A stretch of 64,000 nt of DNA, from assembly GCA_016744015.1 (NCBI GenBank), contig JADGFD010000003.1, positions 186,001-250,000 of the forward strand. The letters run 5' to 3'. The notes beneath the pieces are model-generated. The model was given only the letters and a program-made list of their open reading frames with translations. It made no database searches and had not been told where the DNA came from. Source of the stretch: Paracoccaceae bacterium (GTDB lineage: Bacteria; Pseudomonadota; Alphaproteobacteria; Rhodobacterales; Rhodobacteraceae). Shown in pieces: positions 8,334-17,594 of the stretch. Position 1 is the stretch's first letter, and every line of letters begins with the position of its first letter. A program made the position numbers and the translations under genes.

Positions 8334-9050
8334 ATGCCCGAAGCTTCTCTTATTACGGCCAAAGGCCTCACCGTATCGCGTGGTAAGCGCGTGCTACTGG
8401 ACGCGGTGGATTTTGAGATTCTGCCAAGTGAAGCCCTGACGCTGATTGGCCCAAACGGCGCGGGAAAAACCACGCTCATTCGCGCACTCATCGGGATGGT
8501 GCCCTATAGCGGCACGCTGACTCGGCGCAAGGGGCTGCGGCTTGGATACACGCCGCAAAAGCTGCCATTGGAGCAATTAATTCCAATGCCGGTAGACCGT
8601 TTTATTGCACTTTCCGGCGAACGCAACCGCGCGCGGCGCCGCGAGATGCTGGCGCGCTGTGGGGCGGAGGATTTACAAGACAGCCAGATGGCCGCGCTTT
8701 CAGGCGGGGAGACCCAGCGGGTGCTCTTGGCGCGGGCGTTAATGCGACAGCCTGATTTGCTGATACTTGACGAGCCAACCCAAGGGCTGGATTCCCCCGG
8801 CGAGGCGCGGTTTTATGAGCTCCTTTCGGATATCCGCGCCGAGACCGGCGTGGCGGTGTTTATGGTCAGCCATGATCTGCATATGGTCATGGCCCAGTCA
8901 GACCGCGTGATCTGCCTCAACCAGCATATTTGCTGCTCGGGCACGCCGGGTGTGGTGGCAGAAGACCCAAGCTATTTACAGCTTTTTGGCCCTCGCGCCG
9001 GCATTGCGCCCTATCAGCACCATCACCATGAGCATTGTGACCATGATTGA
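8334..9050 (+). CDS. znuC: Zinc ABC transporter ATP-binding protein ZnuC
   Basis: A 238-aa ABC ATPase. Walker A is GPNGAGKTT (39-47), the signature is LSGGETQRV, Walker B is LLILDEP and the H-loop is VSHDLH. The C-terminus is histidine-rich (YQHHHHEHCDHD), typical of zinc-specific ZnuC and fitting metal sensing or handling. It overlaps znuB. The substrate-binding protein ZnuA and the regulator Zur are not in this window, and I see no clear Zur box upstream. An inverted repeat CTTTCCGC-AA-GCGGAAAG lies at 8257-8274. Confidence 0.9.
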   Translation: MPEASLITAKGLTVSRGKRVLLDAVDFEILPSEALTLIGPNGAGKTTLIRALIGMVPYSGTLTRRKGLRLGYTPQKLPLEQLIPMPVDRFIALSGERNRARRREMLARCGAEDLQDSQMAALSGGETQRVLLARALMRQPDLLILDEPTQGLDSPGEARFYELLSDIRAETGVAVFMVSHDLHMVMAQSDRVICLNQHICCSGTPGVVAEDPSYLQLFGPRAGIAPYQHHHHEHCDHD

Positions 9051-9828
9051 CCCGTTTTTGCTAAAAGCCGCCTTGGCGGGGTTGTTGGTGGCTTGGGTGG
9101 CAGCACCCTTGGGCTGCCTGGTGGTGTGGCGGCGGATGGCTTATTTTGGCGATGCTACTGGACATGCGGCGCTGCTTGGCGTTGCGCTTGCTATGAGCCT
9201 GTCGATGCCGCCGCTTGTGGGGGTGGTTGTGGTGGCGTCTGCGATGGCGCTCACCATTACATTTACAACCCGCAGCGGCTTTGCGGCTGATACCATGCTC
9301 GGCGTGTTTTCCCATGCGGCGCTGGCCATCGGGCTGGTGGCGGCGGCCTTGCTTCCCGGCGTGCGGCTCAACCTGATCAACACCTTGCTTGGAGATATCC
9401 TGACGGTTTCAAACCGTGAAATTATCTGGATCGCCCTTGGCGGGGCTGTGATTTTGGCGGTGATGACGGCGGCATGGCGCGGGCTGCTTAACGCAACCCT
9501 TTCGCCGGAGCTAATGGCGGCCGAGGGTGGGTCACTCATACGAGATAAACTGATATTCACGCTTTCACTGGCGGTTTTTGTGGCGCTATCTATGAAGCTG
9601 GTGGGCATATTGCTGATTACGGCTATGCTGATTTTGCCTGCGGCGGCCGCAGCCCCGTTGGCGCGCTCACCCGAGCGCATGGTGGCGATATCGGCCCTAA
9701 TCGGAAGCGTGTCAGTGCTCGGTGGGTTGTGGTTAAGTTGGGAAGCCGATACACCTGCGGGACCCTCAATCATTGTAGTGGCCTCACTTGTGTTTGTGCT
9801 GTCTGCCTTAGGCCCGCGCAAAAACTAA
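9028..9828 (+). CDS. znuB: Zinc ABC transporter permease ZnuB
   Basis: An integral inner-membrane protein of about 266 aa of the ABC-3 family with some eight hydrophobic segments. The conserved ABC-3 stretch FGDATGHAALLGVALAM sits near the N-terminus. Start options are ATG 9028 (MSIVTMIDPF) and ATG 9043 (MIDPF), and both overlap the end of znuC, showing coupling. Together with ZnuC it forms the membrane part of a high-affinity zinc importer. A short hairpin with a T-run follows the stop codon. Confidence 0.9.
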   Translation: MSIVTMIDPFLLKAALAGLLVAWVAAPLGCLVVWRRMAYFGDATGHAALLGVALAMSLSMPPLVGVVVVASAMALTITFTTRSGFAADTMLGVFSHAALAIGLVAAALLPGVRLNLINTLLGDILTVSNREIIWIALGGAVILAVMTAAWRGLLNATLSPELMAAEGGSLIRDKLIFTLSLAVFVALSMKLVGILLITAMLILPAAAAAPLARSPERMVAISALIGSVSVLGGLWLSWEADTPAGPSIIVVASLVFVLSALGPRKN

Positions 9829-9835
9829 AGCGTAG

Positions 9836-9859
9836 CCTGCGCCCTGCGGGCGGCTTTTT
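9836..9859 (+). terminator. Putative terminator after znuB
   Basis: CGCCC (9840-9844) and GGGCG (9848-9852) form a short GC stem with a 3-nt loop, followed by GC and TTTTT (9855-9859). It lies 11 bases after the znuB stop codon. Confidence 0.6.
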
Positions 9860-9976
9860 GCCAAAGCAAAAATGCGTGTGCGACGCGGCAAGCTATGCAG
9901 TGCTTTGAAAGGTTACATCCGCGCCTAGCTGTGACGTGGCGCATTTGGCTACGCCCGCCACACAAGACCAGTTTAC

Positions 9977-10040
9977 AGTGCGGCGCGAGCGCAGCCTTGC
10001 AACATATGGCAAGGGTTGACGCGCCGCGATAGCCGAGCGT
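9977..10040. repeat. Convergent-intergenic palindrome, copy C
   Basis: The arms GCGGCGCG (9980-9987) and CGCGCCGC (10020-10027) are identical in sequence and spacing (32-nt loop) to copy A at 398. The loop contains AGCGCAGCCTTGC, also present in copy B at 49206, and an inner hairpin CCTTGC/GCAAGG. It lies between the convergent znuB and the SLT lipoprotein gene. Confidence 0.6.
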
Positions 10041-10073
10041 AGCGAGGCAACAACGAAGGTTTTCCCAAGCCGT

Positions 10074-10643
10074 TTAGCTACAGCCGGGGAGCTGACTTTC
10101 ATAAAGGTTAGCACGATTTTGCACTTGCCGCGCTACATTCAATAGCCAATCTTGGTCCCGGTAGCGCCCGCTTCGGTATCCGCCTTGGCCTTGGTGATAG
10201 GCCAGGTATTGATTATAAGCATCCGTCAAGGCGATCCCGTTTCGACGCTCGGACTCGGACATATACCAACCGATAAAATCGGTGGAATCGCCGTAATCAT
10301 TGCGCCGCGCGTTACGCCTGCCGGTGGCGGCTTGGAAATCGCCCCACGTGCCATCCAACGCTTGTGAAAAACCGTAAGCCGTGGAGATGCGCCCGGTGGG
10401 AATAGACCCAAGAAAAAACGTGCGGGTGGTTTTGGCACGGGCCCGAAAGCTGCTTTCTTTCCAGATAATCGCCATTTGCACCGAAATCGGTGCGCCCCAA
10501 ACGGCCTCGGCTTTACGCATATCGCGCAGCCAGCCCGGGCGTTGGTCAAGGATTGAGCAGGCGTTATCCTGCCGCGTGGGGGGCTGGTTTTCCCGCACAC
10601 AGGAAGCAAGGATAAGCACCAAAAGGATGGCGGTTTTACGCAT
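10074..10643 (-). CDS. SLT-domain lipoprotein, lytic transglycosylase-like
   Basis: 189 aa. The start at 10643 gives a lipoprotein signal peptide (MRKTAILLVLILASC, lipid-modified Cys15). The open frame extends further upstream but that part looks non-coding. The body has a transglycosylase-like pattern with a glutamate in the right context (IIWKESSFRA, E63), then a TAYGFSQALDGTW region and YNQYLAYHQGQGGY, typical of SLT-type lysozyme-like folds. It probably cleaves peptidoglycan from the inner face of the outer membrane. It stands alone behind a membrane transporter gene. Confidence 0.78.
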   Translation of the reverse strand: MRKTAILLVLILASCVRENQPPTRQDNACSILDQRPGWLRDMRKAEAVWGAPISVQMAIIWKESSFRARAKTTRTFFLGSIPTGRISTAYGFSQALDGTWGDFQAATGRRNARRNDYGDSTDFIGWYMSESERRNGIALTDAYNQYLAYHQGQGGYRSGRYRDQDWLLNVARQVQNRANLYESQLPGCS

Positions 10644-10717
10644 AGGCCTGACTCGATATATACTGCTTTTATTTGTTTCCCCTATCAAGCCCCAAACGGG
10701 CTTCAAAATCAAGAGGG

Positions 10718-11599
10718 CTACAATACAAAGGCGAGAATGAGCGGAATCGCGAGCACTGATAGCAAGGTGGAAACCACCACAAGCCCCGCAACTTCGGCGG
10801 CGTCGGCACCATATTTTTCGGCCAACATATAAGACGTGACCGCCACTGGCGTGGCGACCTGCACAACCAGCGCCGCAAAAGCAACCTCTGGCAGGCCAAG
10901 CCAAAGACCTATGGCGGCGGGAACAGCCACGCAAATGACCAATTTCAGGGTCGAAAGCCCAAAGGCGCGCCCAAGCGAGGCAGGCTTAAGGCGGGTGATG
11001 GCCGCACCAAGGGTGATGAGCATCAACGGAATGGCGATTTGGCCGAGCAGCTCCAGCGTATTCATACTCCATTCTGGCAATTCCCAACCTTTGGTGAGAA
11101 AAACTGAGCCCAGAACTGTGGCCCAAACTATGGGCTGTTTGAGCGCAGAAAGCGGAGAGCCATGGCCAGAAACCAGCCATACGCCAAGCGTAAACGAGAG
11201 GAAAGCCATGACGGCAAACACCACCACCGCGTAATCAAACCCAGCCTGCCCAAAGGCAAAGAATGCCAGTGGCAGGCCAAGGTTACCGGTATTGCCAAAG
11301 ACCAAAGGTGGCAGAAATGTGCGCTGGCTCAGGCGGCCCAGCTTTAGGGCAACCGCCGAAACCAGAGCGACGCCAATATAGGCCGCAGCGGCGGCCAAGG
11401 CGGTGATTTTCAGGGCCTCTGGGTCTATCTCGGTTTTGACCAGAGCTGTAAAAATCAGTGCTGGCACAGAAAGGTTCATCGTGAGTCGCGTAACGAACTG
11501 CACTTTATATTCAAAGCCAAGTGCTGCCCAGGCAAAGCCCACCCCCGCCAGCAAAATAACCGGCGCAATGATTTGCAAAACTTCCAGTGCCAAAAGCAT
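10718..11599 (-). CDS. AEC-family transporter (auxin-efflux-carrier type)
   Basis: About 293 aa with some ten membrane helices. Conserved features include VGFAWAALG in the first helices, NLSVPALIF and the family signature FGNTGNLGLPLAFFAFG. I chose ATG 11599 because it places the first helix right at the N-terminus; upstream in-frame ATGs exist at 11626 and further out. Members move organic anions or other small molecules out of the cell. The substrate is unknown. The start region is close to the divergent hspQ gene. Confidence 0.85.
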   Translation of the reverse strand: MLLALEVLQIIAPVILLAGVGFAWAALGFEYKVQFVTRLTMNLSVPALIFTALVKTEIDPEALKITALAAAAAYIGVALVSAVALKLGRLSQRTFLPPLVFGNTGNLGLPLAFFAFGQAGFDYAVVVFAVMAFLSFTLGVWLVSGHGSPLSALKQPIVWATVLGSVFLTKGWELPEWSMNTLELLGQIAIPLMLITLGAAITRLKPASLGRAFGLSTLKLVICVAVPAAIGLWLGLPEVAFAALVVQVATPVAVTSYMLAEKYGADAAEVAGLVVVSTLLSVLAIPLILAFVL

Positions 11600-11686
11600 G
11601 GCTGTTATCCTTATCCTATTGAGCATGTGGACATCTTGCCCTGCCATCCTATATATATGCGGTGAGCCGAAGGTTGGATACAAGTG

Positions 11687-12013
11687 ATGAAACAGCAGAC
11701 CGCAAAATTTTCTTTAGGGCAGGTGGTAAAGCACCGTGTGCACCCGTTTCGCGGGGTGGTTTTTGATGTAGATCCCGAATTTAATAATTCTGAGGAATGG
11801 ATCGAGAACATTCCGGAAGATATTCGCCCCGACCGCGATCAGCCGTTCTATCACCTGTTTGCCGAAAATGAATCATCCTACTATGTGGCCTATGTGTCAG
11901 AGCAAAACTTGCTGACCGACGATAGCGACGAACCCATCGGCCACCCTGATGTGAGCGAGATGTTTGGCGAGTATGTAAACGGGCAATATAGCTTGGGCGC
12001 AAACCTGCACTAG
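11687..12013 (+). CDS. hspQ: Heat shock protein HspQ
   Basis: A 108-aa small protein with the HspQ/YccV fold. Conserved features are KFSLGQVVKHRVHPFRGVVFDVDP at the N-terminus (residues 6-29), PFYHLFAENE in the middle and YVAYVSEQNLL. In E. coli HspQ is a hemimethylated-DNA-binding, Lon-activating protein whose level is controlled by heat shock. The ATG at 11687 is preferred over the GTG just before it. It stands alone and converges with the gamma-glutamyltransferase gene. Confidence 0.9.
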   Translation: MKQQTAKFSLGQVVKHRVHPFRGVVFDVDPEFNNSEEWIENIPEDIRPDRDQPFYHLFAENESSYYVAYVSEQNLLTDDSDEPIGHPDVSEMFGEYVNGQYSLGANLH

Positions 12014-12014
12014 C

Positions 12015-12061
12015 GCGCCCGCCGAAATCTGCTCTGTTTTGCAATGTCTGTTTGCGGGCGC
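12015..12061. terminator. Convergent-intergenic hairpin between hspQ and ggt
   Basis: The arms GCGCCCGC (12015-12022) and GCGGGCGC (12054-12061) are complementary 8-mers with a 31-nt loop. The geometry matches the three GCGGCGCG palindromes elsewhere in the window, though the arm sequence differs. The site begins right after the hspQ stop and lies before the ggt stop, so it probably terminates both transcripts. Confidence 0.5.
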
Positions 12062-12083
12062 GGTCAGCCACTGCGCTCTTTGG

Positions 12084-13664
12084 CTAGTATCCTAAAGCGC
12101 AACCGTCTTTACGAGGGTCAGAACCTGCCATAAGCACGCCGGTTTTGGCATCAATCCTGATAGCTTGGGCACCGCCAATAGCGGTTTCGGGGGTGATGAC
12201 ATTGTGGCCAAGTGCGGCCAGTTTGGCACGGGTCTCATTGCTATAACCACGCTCTAGCGCCAGCTCGCCCGCATGGGCAAAGCTGCGGGGCAAGCTGATG
12301 GCCGCTTGCGGGTCCATGCCATAATCAACGATATTGGACAGGAAGCGCATATGGCCGTTGGGCTGGTATTGCCCGCCCATCACGCCAAATGGCATAGTAT
12401 ATTCACCGGGCTTTTCCAGCATGCCCGGAATGATGGTGTGCATCGGGCGCTTGCCGCCCGCGGCTTCATTCGGGTGGTCTTTTTGCAGGGTAAAACCCGC
12501 GCCACGATTTTGCAGCAGGATGCCGAATTTATCGGAAGCGATGCCGCTGCCGAAGCTATGAAACACCGAATAAATCAGCGAAAGCGCCATGCGGTTTTTA
12601 TCAACGACTGTCAGATAAATGGTTTCTTTGTGCACAGATTCCAGCCTTTGGCTTGGGAATTGCAGAGCCTTATTTGGGTCAATCAAAGCTGCCAAGCTGG
12701 CGGCCGTATCGGGGCTGACAAGGTGGTCAAACCGCTGCATTGCGGCCGGGTCCGCGATGAAACGATCGCGGGCATCATAGGCGAGCTTGGCGGCTTCGGC
12801 CTCTAGGTGCGCGCGCTCAGCGCTGAGCGGGTCGAGGCTTTTGATATCAAAATGGCTGAGAATATTGGCCATGAGGATGGCTATGGCACCGTGGCCATTT
12901 GGCGGAAGCTCGGTAAGGGTATGACCCTTGTAAGCCGTGCTGATCGGCTCTACATAATCGCATTTTGTGGCGGCGAAATCTGCCAGTGTATGGCTGCCGC
13001 CAACGGCTTGTAGGCTGTTGACCATATCTTCGGCTACTTCACCTTCATAAAAGCCCGCACGACCCTCAGCCGCAATTTTGCGCAGCACGATGGCCTGCTC
13101 GGGTGCTGCAAATACCTGACCTGCTTTAGGGGCTTTGCTATTCATTAAATAGCGGCTGCGGGCACTGCCTTGCAGCCGATCCGCAGCAATTTTCCAATCA
13201 AAAGCCACGCGTGGGGCTACGGGAATGCCCTCCTCAGCATAGCGAATGGCGGGGGCAAGCACCTCGGCAAGCGGCATGTTGCCATGGTCTTGGCTCAGGG
13301 TCACAAAGCCATCCACCGCGCCGGGGATGGTCACGGCATCAGCGCCACCATCGGGAATGGCCGTATGGCCAGCGGCGCGCAAGCGCGCGGCCGAAAGCCC
13401 CGCCGGCGCACGCCCCGAAGCATTTAGCCCGATGGGCTTTGCCCCCGGTTGCGTTTGCAGCAACGCAAAGCAATCGCCGCCAAGGCCCGTCATTTGCGGC
13501 TCGCAAATGTTAAGCACCATGGCCGCCGCTATGCCCGCATCAACCGCGTTTCCACCCGTTTCCAGAATGCCCACCGCCACTTTGGCCGCAAGCGGATGCG
13601 AAGTGGCGCACATGCCATTTTGGCTGATGGTCACCGAGCGGCCATCTTTTTGAAAATCGCGCAT
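12084..13664 (-). CDS. ggt: Gamma-glutamyltransferase family protein
   Basis: A 526-aa Ntn-hydrolase precursor. The predicted self-cleavage and catalytic residue is T348 in KETIYLTVVDKNR, aligned with the TTHYSVVD start of the small subunit in known enzymes. The large subunit shows GGNAVDAGIAAA and MTGLGGDCF near the N-terminus and LPPNGHG in the middle. No clear signal peptide is visible, so it may act in the cytoplasm, unlike E. coli Ggt. It could cleave glutathione or other gamma-glutamyl amides, and some family members are acylases. It lies three bases downstream of kdsA on the same strand, so it may be the last gene of that operon. Confidence 0.87.
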   Translation of the reverse strand: MRDFQKDGRSVTISQNGMCATSHPLAAKVAVGILETGGNAVDAGIAAAMVLNICEPQMTGLGGDCFALLQTQPGAKPIGLNASGRAPAGLSAARLRAAGHTAIPDGGADAVTIPGAVDGFVTLSQDHGNMPLAEVLAPAIRYAEEGIPVAPRVAFDWKIAADRLQGSARSRYLMNSKAPKAGQVFAAPEQAIVLRKIAAEGRAGFYEGEVAEDMVNSLQAVGGSHTLADFAATKCDYVEPISTAYKGHTLTELPPNGHGAIAILMANILSHFDIKSLDPLSAERAHLEAEAAKLAYDARDRFIADPAAMQRFDHLVSPDTAASLAALIDPNKALQFPSQRLESVHKETIYLTVVDKNRMALSLIYSVFHSFGSGIASDKFGILLQNRGAGFTLQKDHPNEAAGGKRPMHTIIPGMLEKPGEYTMPFGVMGGQYQPNGHMRFLSNIVDYGMDPQAAISLPRSFAHAGELALERGYSNETRAKLAALGHNVITPETAIGGAQAIRIDAKTGVLMAGSDPRKDGCALGY

Positions 13665-13667
13665 AGA

Positions 13668-14492
13668 TTATCCTTTAGTCAGGGCGTCCAGCGCCTTCCA
13701 GCGCGGCAAAAGCGCAGGGAGGGTGGAAAGCGGGAGCATATTTGCACCGTCTGAGGGCGCATTGTAGGGGTCATTATGCGCCTCAATGAACAGGCCCGCA
13801 ACCCCAACCGCAAGTGCGGCCCGCGCTAACGGGTCCACAAATTCGCGCTGCCCGCCCGAGGCGGCCCCCTGCCCGCCGGGCTGCTGCACGGAATGCGTGG
13901 CGTCATATATAATCGGATGGCCGGTGGCGGCCATAATCGGCAAGGCGCGAAAATCATTCACGAGGGTATTATAGCCAAAACTGCTACCGCGCTCGGTGAG
14001 CGCCACCGGCGCAGCCCCGAGCTTATCAGCCACATGGGCCATATCCCACGGGGCCAGAAACTGGCCTTTTTTGATGTTTACTGGCTTTCCTGTCGCCGCT
14101 GCCGCTTGTAAAAGGTCAGTTTGGCGGCACAAAAAAGCCGGAATTTGTAGCATATCCACCACCTCCGACACAGGGGCGCACTGACTTGGCTCGTGCACAT
14201 CTGTGAGCACAGGCACGCCAAGCTCACGGCGAACGTCAGCAAGGGCTTCTAGGCCTTGCGCTAGCCCAACTCCGCGCGCCCCTGCGCCCGAAGTGCGGTT
14301 CGCTTTGTCAAAGGAAGCCTTAAAAATCATAGCAATACCTGCTGCGTCGCACATCTCTTTGAGTGCGGTAGCGGCCCGCAACGTGTGTGCGCGGCTCTCT
14401 ATCTGGCAGGGGCCGATGATGAGGGAAAATGGCAGGTTATTAGCCAAAGTAACCGCACCCGCGGGGCCTTGCACCTCTACGGTTTTCATCAT
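13668..14492 (-). CDS. kdsA: 3-deoxy-8-phosphooctulonate synthase KdsA
   Basis: A 274-aa class I DAHP-synthetase-fold enzyme. Diagnostic motifs are [43 protein letters not shown] and FIEAHNDP (the last replaces the more common E-x-H-x-D-P). It condenses PEP with arabinose 5-phosphate to give Kdo-8-phosphate, an early step of Kdo synthesis for LPS. The start overlaps the kdsB stop in an ATGA arrangement (14489-14492), and a second in-frame ATG lies one codon later. Confidence 0.94.
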   Translation of the reverse strand: MMKTVEVQGPAGAVTLANNLPFSLIIGPCQIESRAHTLRAATALKEMCDAAGIAMIFKASFDKANRTSGAGARGVGLAQGLEALADVRRELGVPVLTDVHEPSQCAPVSEVVDMLQIPAFLCRQTDLLQAAAATGKPVNIKKGQFLAPWDMAHVADKLGAAPVALTERGSSFGYNTLVNDFRALPIMAATGHPIIYDATHSVQQPGGQGAASGGQREFVDPLARAALAVGVAGLFIEAHNDPYNAPSDGANMLPLSTLPALLPRWKALDALTKG

Positions 14493-15265
14493 GCAATCTC
14501 CATTTCCGCCAGCGCTTTTTCCACCCGCTGGATATCCTGCGGATTATTCACTTCCCAAAAAACGCGGCCCTTGGCCTCTACCTCAACGCAGCGCACCGGC
14601 ACATTATTTTCCAAAAATCGAAGCTGCTCTAAGCCCTCAAGCCGCTCAAGCGGCCCCATCGGCCATCGCGCATAGCGGCGCAGGGCCTCGGGGCGATAGG
14701 CATAGAGGCCAACATGGTGAAACACCGCGTCATCAGGCCCCAAACTATCAGAAAACGGTAGCACTTCTTTAGAGAAATAAAGCGCATGGCCGCTGGAGCT
14801 AAACACCGCCGTAGTGCCCCCCACCATGCTTTGCGCGCGGTCGGCTTGCAGGCGACGCAGAGTTTGGGCATCAGCCCGCAGCACGGGTGTGGCCATCTCT
14901 TCACCATCCATAGCTGCAATCACGGCGGATACGAATTCGGGCGGGGTCAGCGGGGCATCGCCTTGCAGGTTTACAATCAGCTCGGCCTTGGGCAGGCGTG
15001 CGGCAACCTCGGCGCAGCGCTCCGTGCCATTGGCAGCATTGGGAGAGGTCATCATGACCTCGGCCCCAAAGGCGCGGGCATGCTCGGCAATGCGCACATC
15101 ATCCGTGGCCACGATCACCTGTGCGGCGTCAGGCACCCTGCAGCCCGCCTCCCAGCTGCGCTGAATTAGGGATTTTTGAAGGCCCGTAGCGCCGCGCAAC
15201 ATCGCCATGGGTTTGCCCTGAAAGCGCTGGCTTTGGAAGCGGGCAGGAATAACAATCGTGACCAT
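14489..15265 (-). CDS. kdsB: 3-deoxy-manno-octulosonate cytidylyltransferase KdsB
   Basis: A 258-aa nucleotidyltransferase with the N-terminal motif [15 protein letters not shown], the family NLQGDAPL motif and the late segment [14 protein letters not shown]. It activates Kdo as CMP-Kdo for transfer to lipid A. It is translationally coupled to kdsD upstream (ATGA at 15262-15265) and to kdsA downstream. The kdsD-kdsB-kdsA cluster therefore covers three successive steps of the Kdo pathway; the phosphatase KdsC is not here. Confidence 0.93.
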   Translation of the reverse strand: MVTIVIPARFQSQRFQGKPMAMLRGATGLQKSLIQRSWEAGCRVPDAAQVIVATDDVRIAEHARAFGAEVMMTSPNAANGTERCAEVAARLPKAELIVNLQGDAPLTPPEFVSAVIAAMDGEEMATPVLRADAQTLRRLQADRAQSMVGGTTAVFSSSGHALYFSKEVLPFSDSLGPDDAVFHHVGLYAYRPEALRRYARWPMGPLERLEGLEQLRFLENNVPVRCVEVEAKGRVFWEVNNPQDIQRVEKALAEMEIA

Positions 15266-16251
15266 CAGGCCACGCCGGCTTGCAGGAGGGAAAGGAAGGT
15301 GACAATGCCAACGGCGCGGCCAGCGGACTCGACGAAGAGCGCCGATATTTTATGCGCTTGCAAGCGGGCGAGGGCCTCCACGGCCATGGTGTCCGGCGGA
15401 ATAGTGATCGGGGTTTGGCTCATAATTTCGCTGGCCTTTGTTTCCCAAAGCGCGGCTTTCATGGAGCGCTCTGCCGAGCGCTCCAGATAGCGGCGCACAT
15501 CACCATCGGTGATAGCGCCTGTGAGCGCCCCCGTTTCATTGGTAATGCCCACAACTCCGAGCGAGCCACCGGTGAGCACGGCGAGTGCTTGGTTGATGCT
15601 CGCATCTTCCTGCGCCAAAGGCAGATTATCAGCCTGCATAATTTCGCCCACGGGCACTAGCTGCGCCCCAAGCTTGCCGCCGGGGTGGAAATCATGAAAG
15701 TTCCGCTCCGAAAACCCGCGCCGCTCTACCAAGGCCACGACCAGAGCATCGCCCAGCGCCATGGTGGCAAGGGTCGAAGTGGTGGGGGCAAGGTCATTTG
15801 GGCAGGCCTCGCGCACATTGGGCAGCACCAGCGCCACATCAGCGGCGCGGCCCACAAGGCTATCGGCCCCGCTGGTGAGCGCGATCATCTTCATGCCAAA
15901 GCGTTTGCAATAGGCGATGATGTCTTGCAGCTCCTTGGTGTCGCCCGATTTCGAAATCAGCATCACCACGTCTTGGGGTGCGATCATCCCTAGGTCTCCG
16001 TGGCTGGCCTCGGTGGGGTGCACAAAAAAAGCCGGTGTGCCGGTGCTGGCAAAGCTGGCCGCCAGTTTGGCGCCAATATGGCCGCTTTTACCAATGCCCA
16101 CCACAATCAGCCGCCCCGTGCCTGCCTCAATAATATCCAGCGCCGCATCCACCCGCACCTGCATGCCGTTTTGCACTTCCGCCAAAAGCACCTCCAGCCC
16201 CGCAAGGGCGAGGCGCAGAGATTTGACCGTGGAAGATGGCGGCTGGTTCAT
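15265..16251 (-). CDS. kdsD: Arabinose-5-phosphate isomerase KdsD (KpsF/GutQ)
   Basis: A 328-aa protein with an N-terminal SIS sugar-isomerase domain (VVGIGKSGHIGAKLAA, then HPTEASHGDLGMI, residues about 50-100) and two C-terminal CBS domains (about 205-325). It converts ribulose 5-phosphate to arabinose 5-phosphate, the first committed Kdo step. Its start is 34 bp after the end of the T6SS phosphatase gene on the same strand, so the kds genes could be read through from the T6SS operon. Confidence 0.93.
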   Translation of the reverse strand: MNQPPSSTVKSLRLALAGLEVLLAEVQNGMQVRVDAALDIIEAGTGRLIVVGIGKSGHIGAKLAASFASTGTPAFFVHPTEASHGDLGMIAPQDVVMLISKSGDTKELQDIIAYCKRFGMKMIALTSGADSLVGRAADVALVLPNVREACPNDLAPTTSTLATMALGDALVVALVERRGFSERNFHDFHPGGKLGAQLVPVGEIMQADNLPLAQEDASINQALAVLTGGSLGVVGITNETGALTGAITDGDVRRYLERSAERSMKAALWETKASEIMSQTPITIPPDTMAVEALARLQAHKISALFVESAGRAVGIVTFLSLLQAGVA

Positions 16252-16284
16252 AAGGATTCCCTTTCAAAGGCTGGTAAAGGAATG

Positions 16285-17007
16285 CTAAAAATAATCGGGG
16301 ATTTCAATCACAATTGCGGTAATATTATCCCGCCCGCCGCCTTCTTTGGCCAGCTCGATCAGCTCGTTACACAGGCTCGTGATGGGGGCCGTGCCCATAT
16401 ATTGCGCGATCACTTCATCGCTCACAAAGCCATTCAGCCCATCCGAGCACAGCAAAAAGCGGTCCCCCGGCTCGTATGTGCCGCGCAGCTTGTCAATCTC
16501 GACCGTATCCCCCACGCCCACGGCGCGGGTGATCACATTGCCATGCGGGTGATTTTCGGCTTCTTCCTCGGTAATTTGCCCGCTTTCCAGCAGGTCATTC
16601 ACCAAGGAATGATCGCGCGTCAGCTGGGTCATTTTGCCGTTGCGCATGTGATAAAGGCGGCTATCACCGACCCAGAGACAGGCAAAATGCGGCTCTGAAA
16701 GGATAAGCCCCACAGCGGTGGAGCCAATGGTGCCCCCGCCACGCCGATCCGCCTCGGCCAGAATTTCGTAATGCGCTTCCAGTATCGCGCCACGCATGGC
16801 TTTCATCACCTCAGATGACGGCAGATTATGGTCTATCTGGCCGATACGGCCCACAATGCATTGCGAGGCAAAATCCCCACCCGCATGGCCACCCATGCCG
16901 TCCGCCACCATAAACATACCCAGCTCGGGCACCGAGATCATCGAATCCTCGTTAACCTTGCGTACCAAGCCGACATCGGTTTTGGCGCAATGATGAAAAA
17001 AACTCAT
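16285..17007 (-). CDS. pppA: PP2C-family Ser/Thr phosphatase, T6SS PppA-like
   Basis: A 240-aa PP2C phosphatase. Metal-binding motifs are all present: VRKVNEDSM, VADGMGGHAGGD, WVGDSRLY, LCSDGLNGFV and GGRDNITAIVI. I chose ATG 17007 because it forms an ATGA overlap with the tagF stop; the longer open frame adds no conserved residues. PppA-type phosphatases reverse phosphorylation of the FHA protein by the kinase PpkA and so switch T6SS firing off. No Ser/Thr kinase gene is present in the window, so the partner kinase must be elsewhere or absent. Confidence 0.9.
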   Translation of the reverse strand: MSFFHHCAKTDVGLVRKVNEDSMISVPELGMFMVADGMGGHAGGDFASQCIVGRIGQIDHNLPSSEVMKAMRGAILEAHYEILAEADRRGGGTIGSTAVGLILSEPHFACLWVGDSRLYHMRNGKMTQLTRDHSLVNDLLESGQITEEEAENHPHGNVITRAVGVGDTVEIDKLRGTYEPGDRFLLCSDGLNGFVSDEVIAQYMGTAPITSLCNELIELAKEGGGRDNITAIVIEIPDYF

Positions 17008-17594
17008 GCCAATTCCCCTGTTATTATTTCTCCGGTCCAATCACTTGTGTCTTGATTTAATAAAGTATTAAAAGCTCGGCCTGCGGGCAGACCCTCAATG
17101 GCCAGCCCCAAGGGCGCGCCGTATTCCTCACCGGGGGCCGAAAGCCAGCGGCTTTGATTTGGTGCCACCGGAATGCTCGAGCCGGCTTCGGGTAAAGCCG
17201 CCAGCATGGCTTCAAGCTCGGGCTTGCCCCGCAGGCTGTCGAGCATATTGAGCGCGACATCCTCTACCGGAATGAAAAACTCACCATCGCTTAGCGGCGC
17301 GGGCGCGCCTTGGGCCACCAAGGTAAGCGGAAATAATCGCCCCACGGCATCTTGGCTGGGCATCATAACCCCGTAATATGGCCCGCCTTTAATCAGCGCT
17401 TCGCCAACCGTAAAGCGCCAGATCGGGGCGGTTTGATAAGCCTCGCGCCAGCCTTCGACAAGCGCCTCGCGGCTGGCCAGAAAGCCCTCTTGCAGGAAGG
17501 TATCCCATGCCTCCACAAAGCGGCGGCTCACATTGCCGCGCACAAAATCACCCAGCGCTGGAAATTTGCCAAAATATCCAAACGCCGCGCTCAT
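17004..17594 (-). CDS. tagF: T6SS-associated protein TagF
   Basis: A 196-aa protein with the TagF (DUF2094) pattern: GYFGKFPALGDFVRG at the N-terminus, FLQEGFLASREALVEGW and PSQDAVGRLFPLTL in the middle. TagF is a cytoplasmic post-translational repressor that holds back T6SS assembly by binding the FHA protein. Its presence with TagH and the phosphatase points to threonine-phosphorylation-linked control. The start at 17594 touches the stop of tssM. Confidence 0.9.
   Translation of the reverse strand: MSAAFGYFGKFPALGDFVRGNVSRRFVEAWDTFLQEGFLASREALVEGWREAYQTAPIWRFTVGEALIKGGPYYGVMMPSQDAVGRLFPLTLVAQGAPAPLSDGEFFIPVEDVALNMLDSLRGKPELEAMLAALPEAGSSIPVAPNQSRWLSAPGEEYGAPLGLAIEGLPAGRAFNTLLNQDTSDWTGEIITGELA

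Noticed and set aside
10644-10934. Extension of the SLT lipoprotein to 286 aa
   Set aside because: The added part overlaps the AEC gene, is Arg/Cys-rich in a shadow manner, and would destroy the lipoprotein signal.
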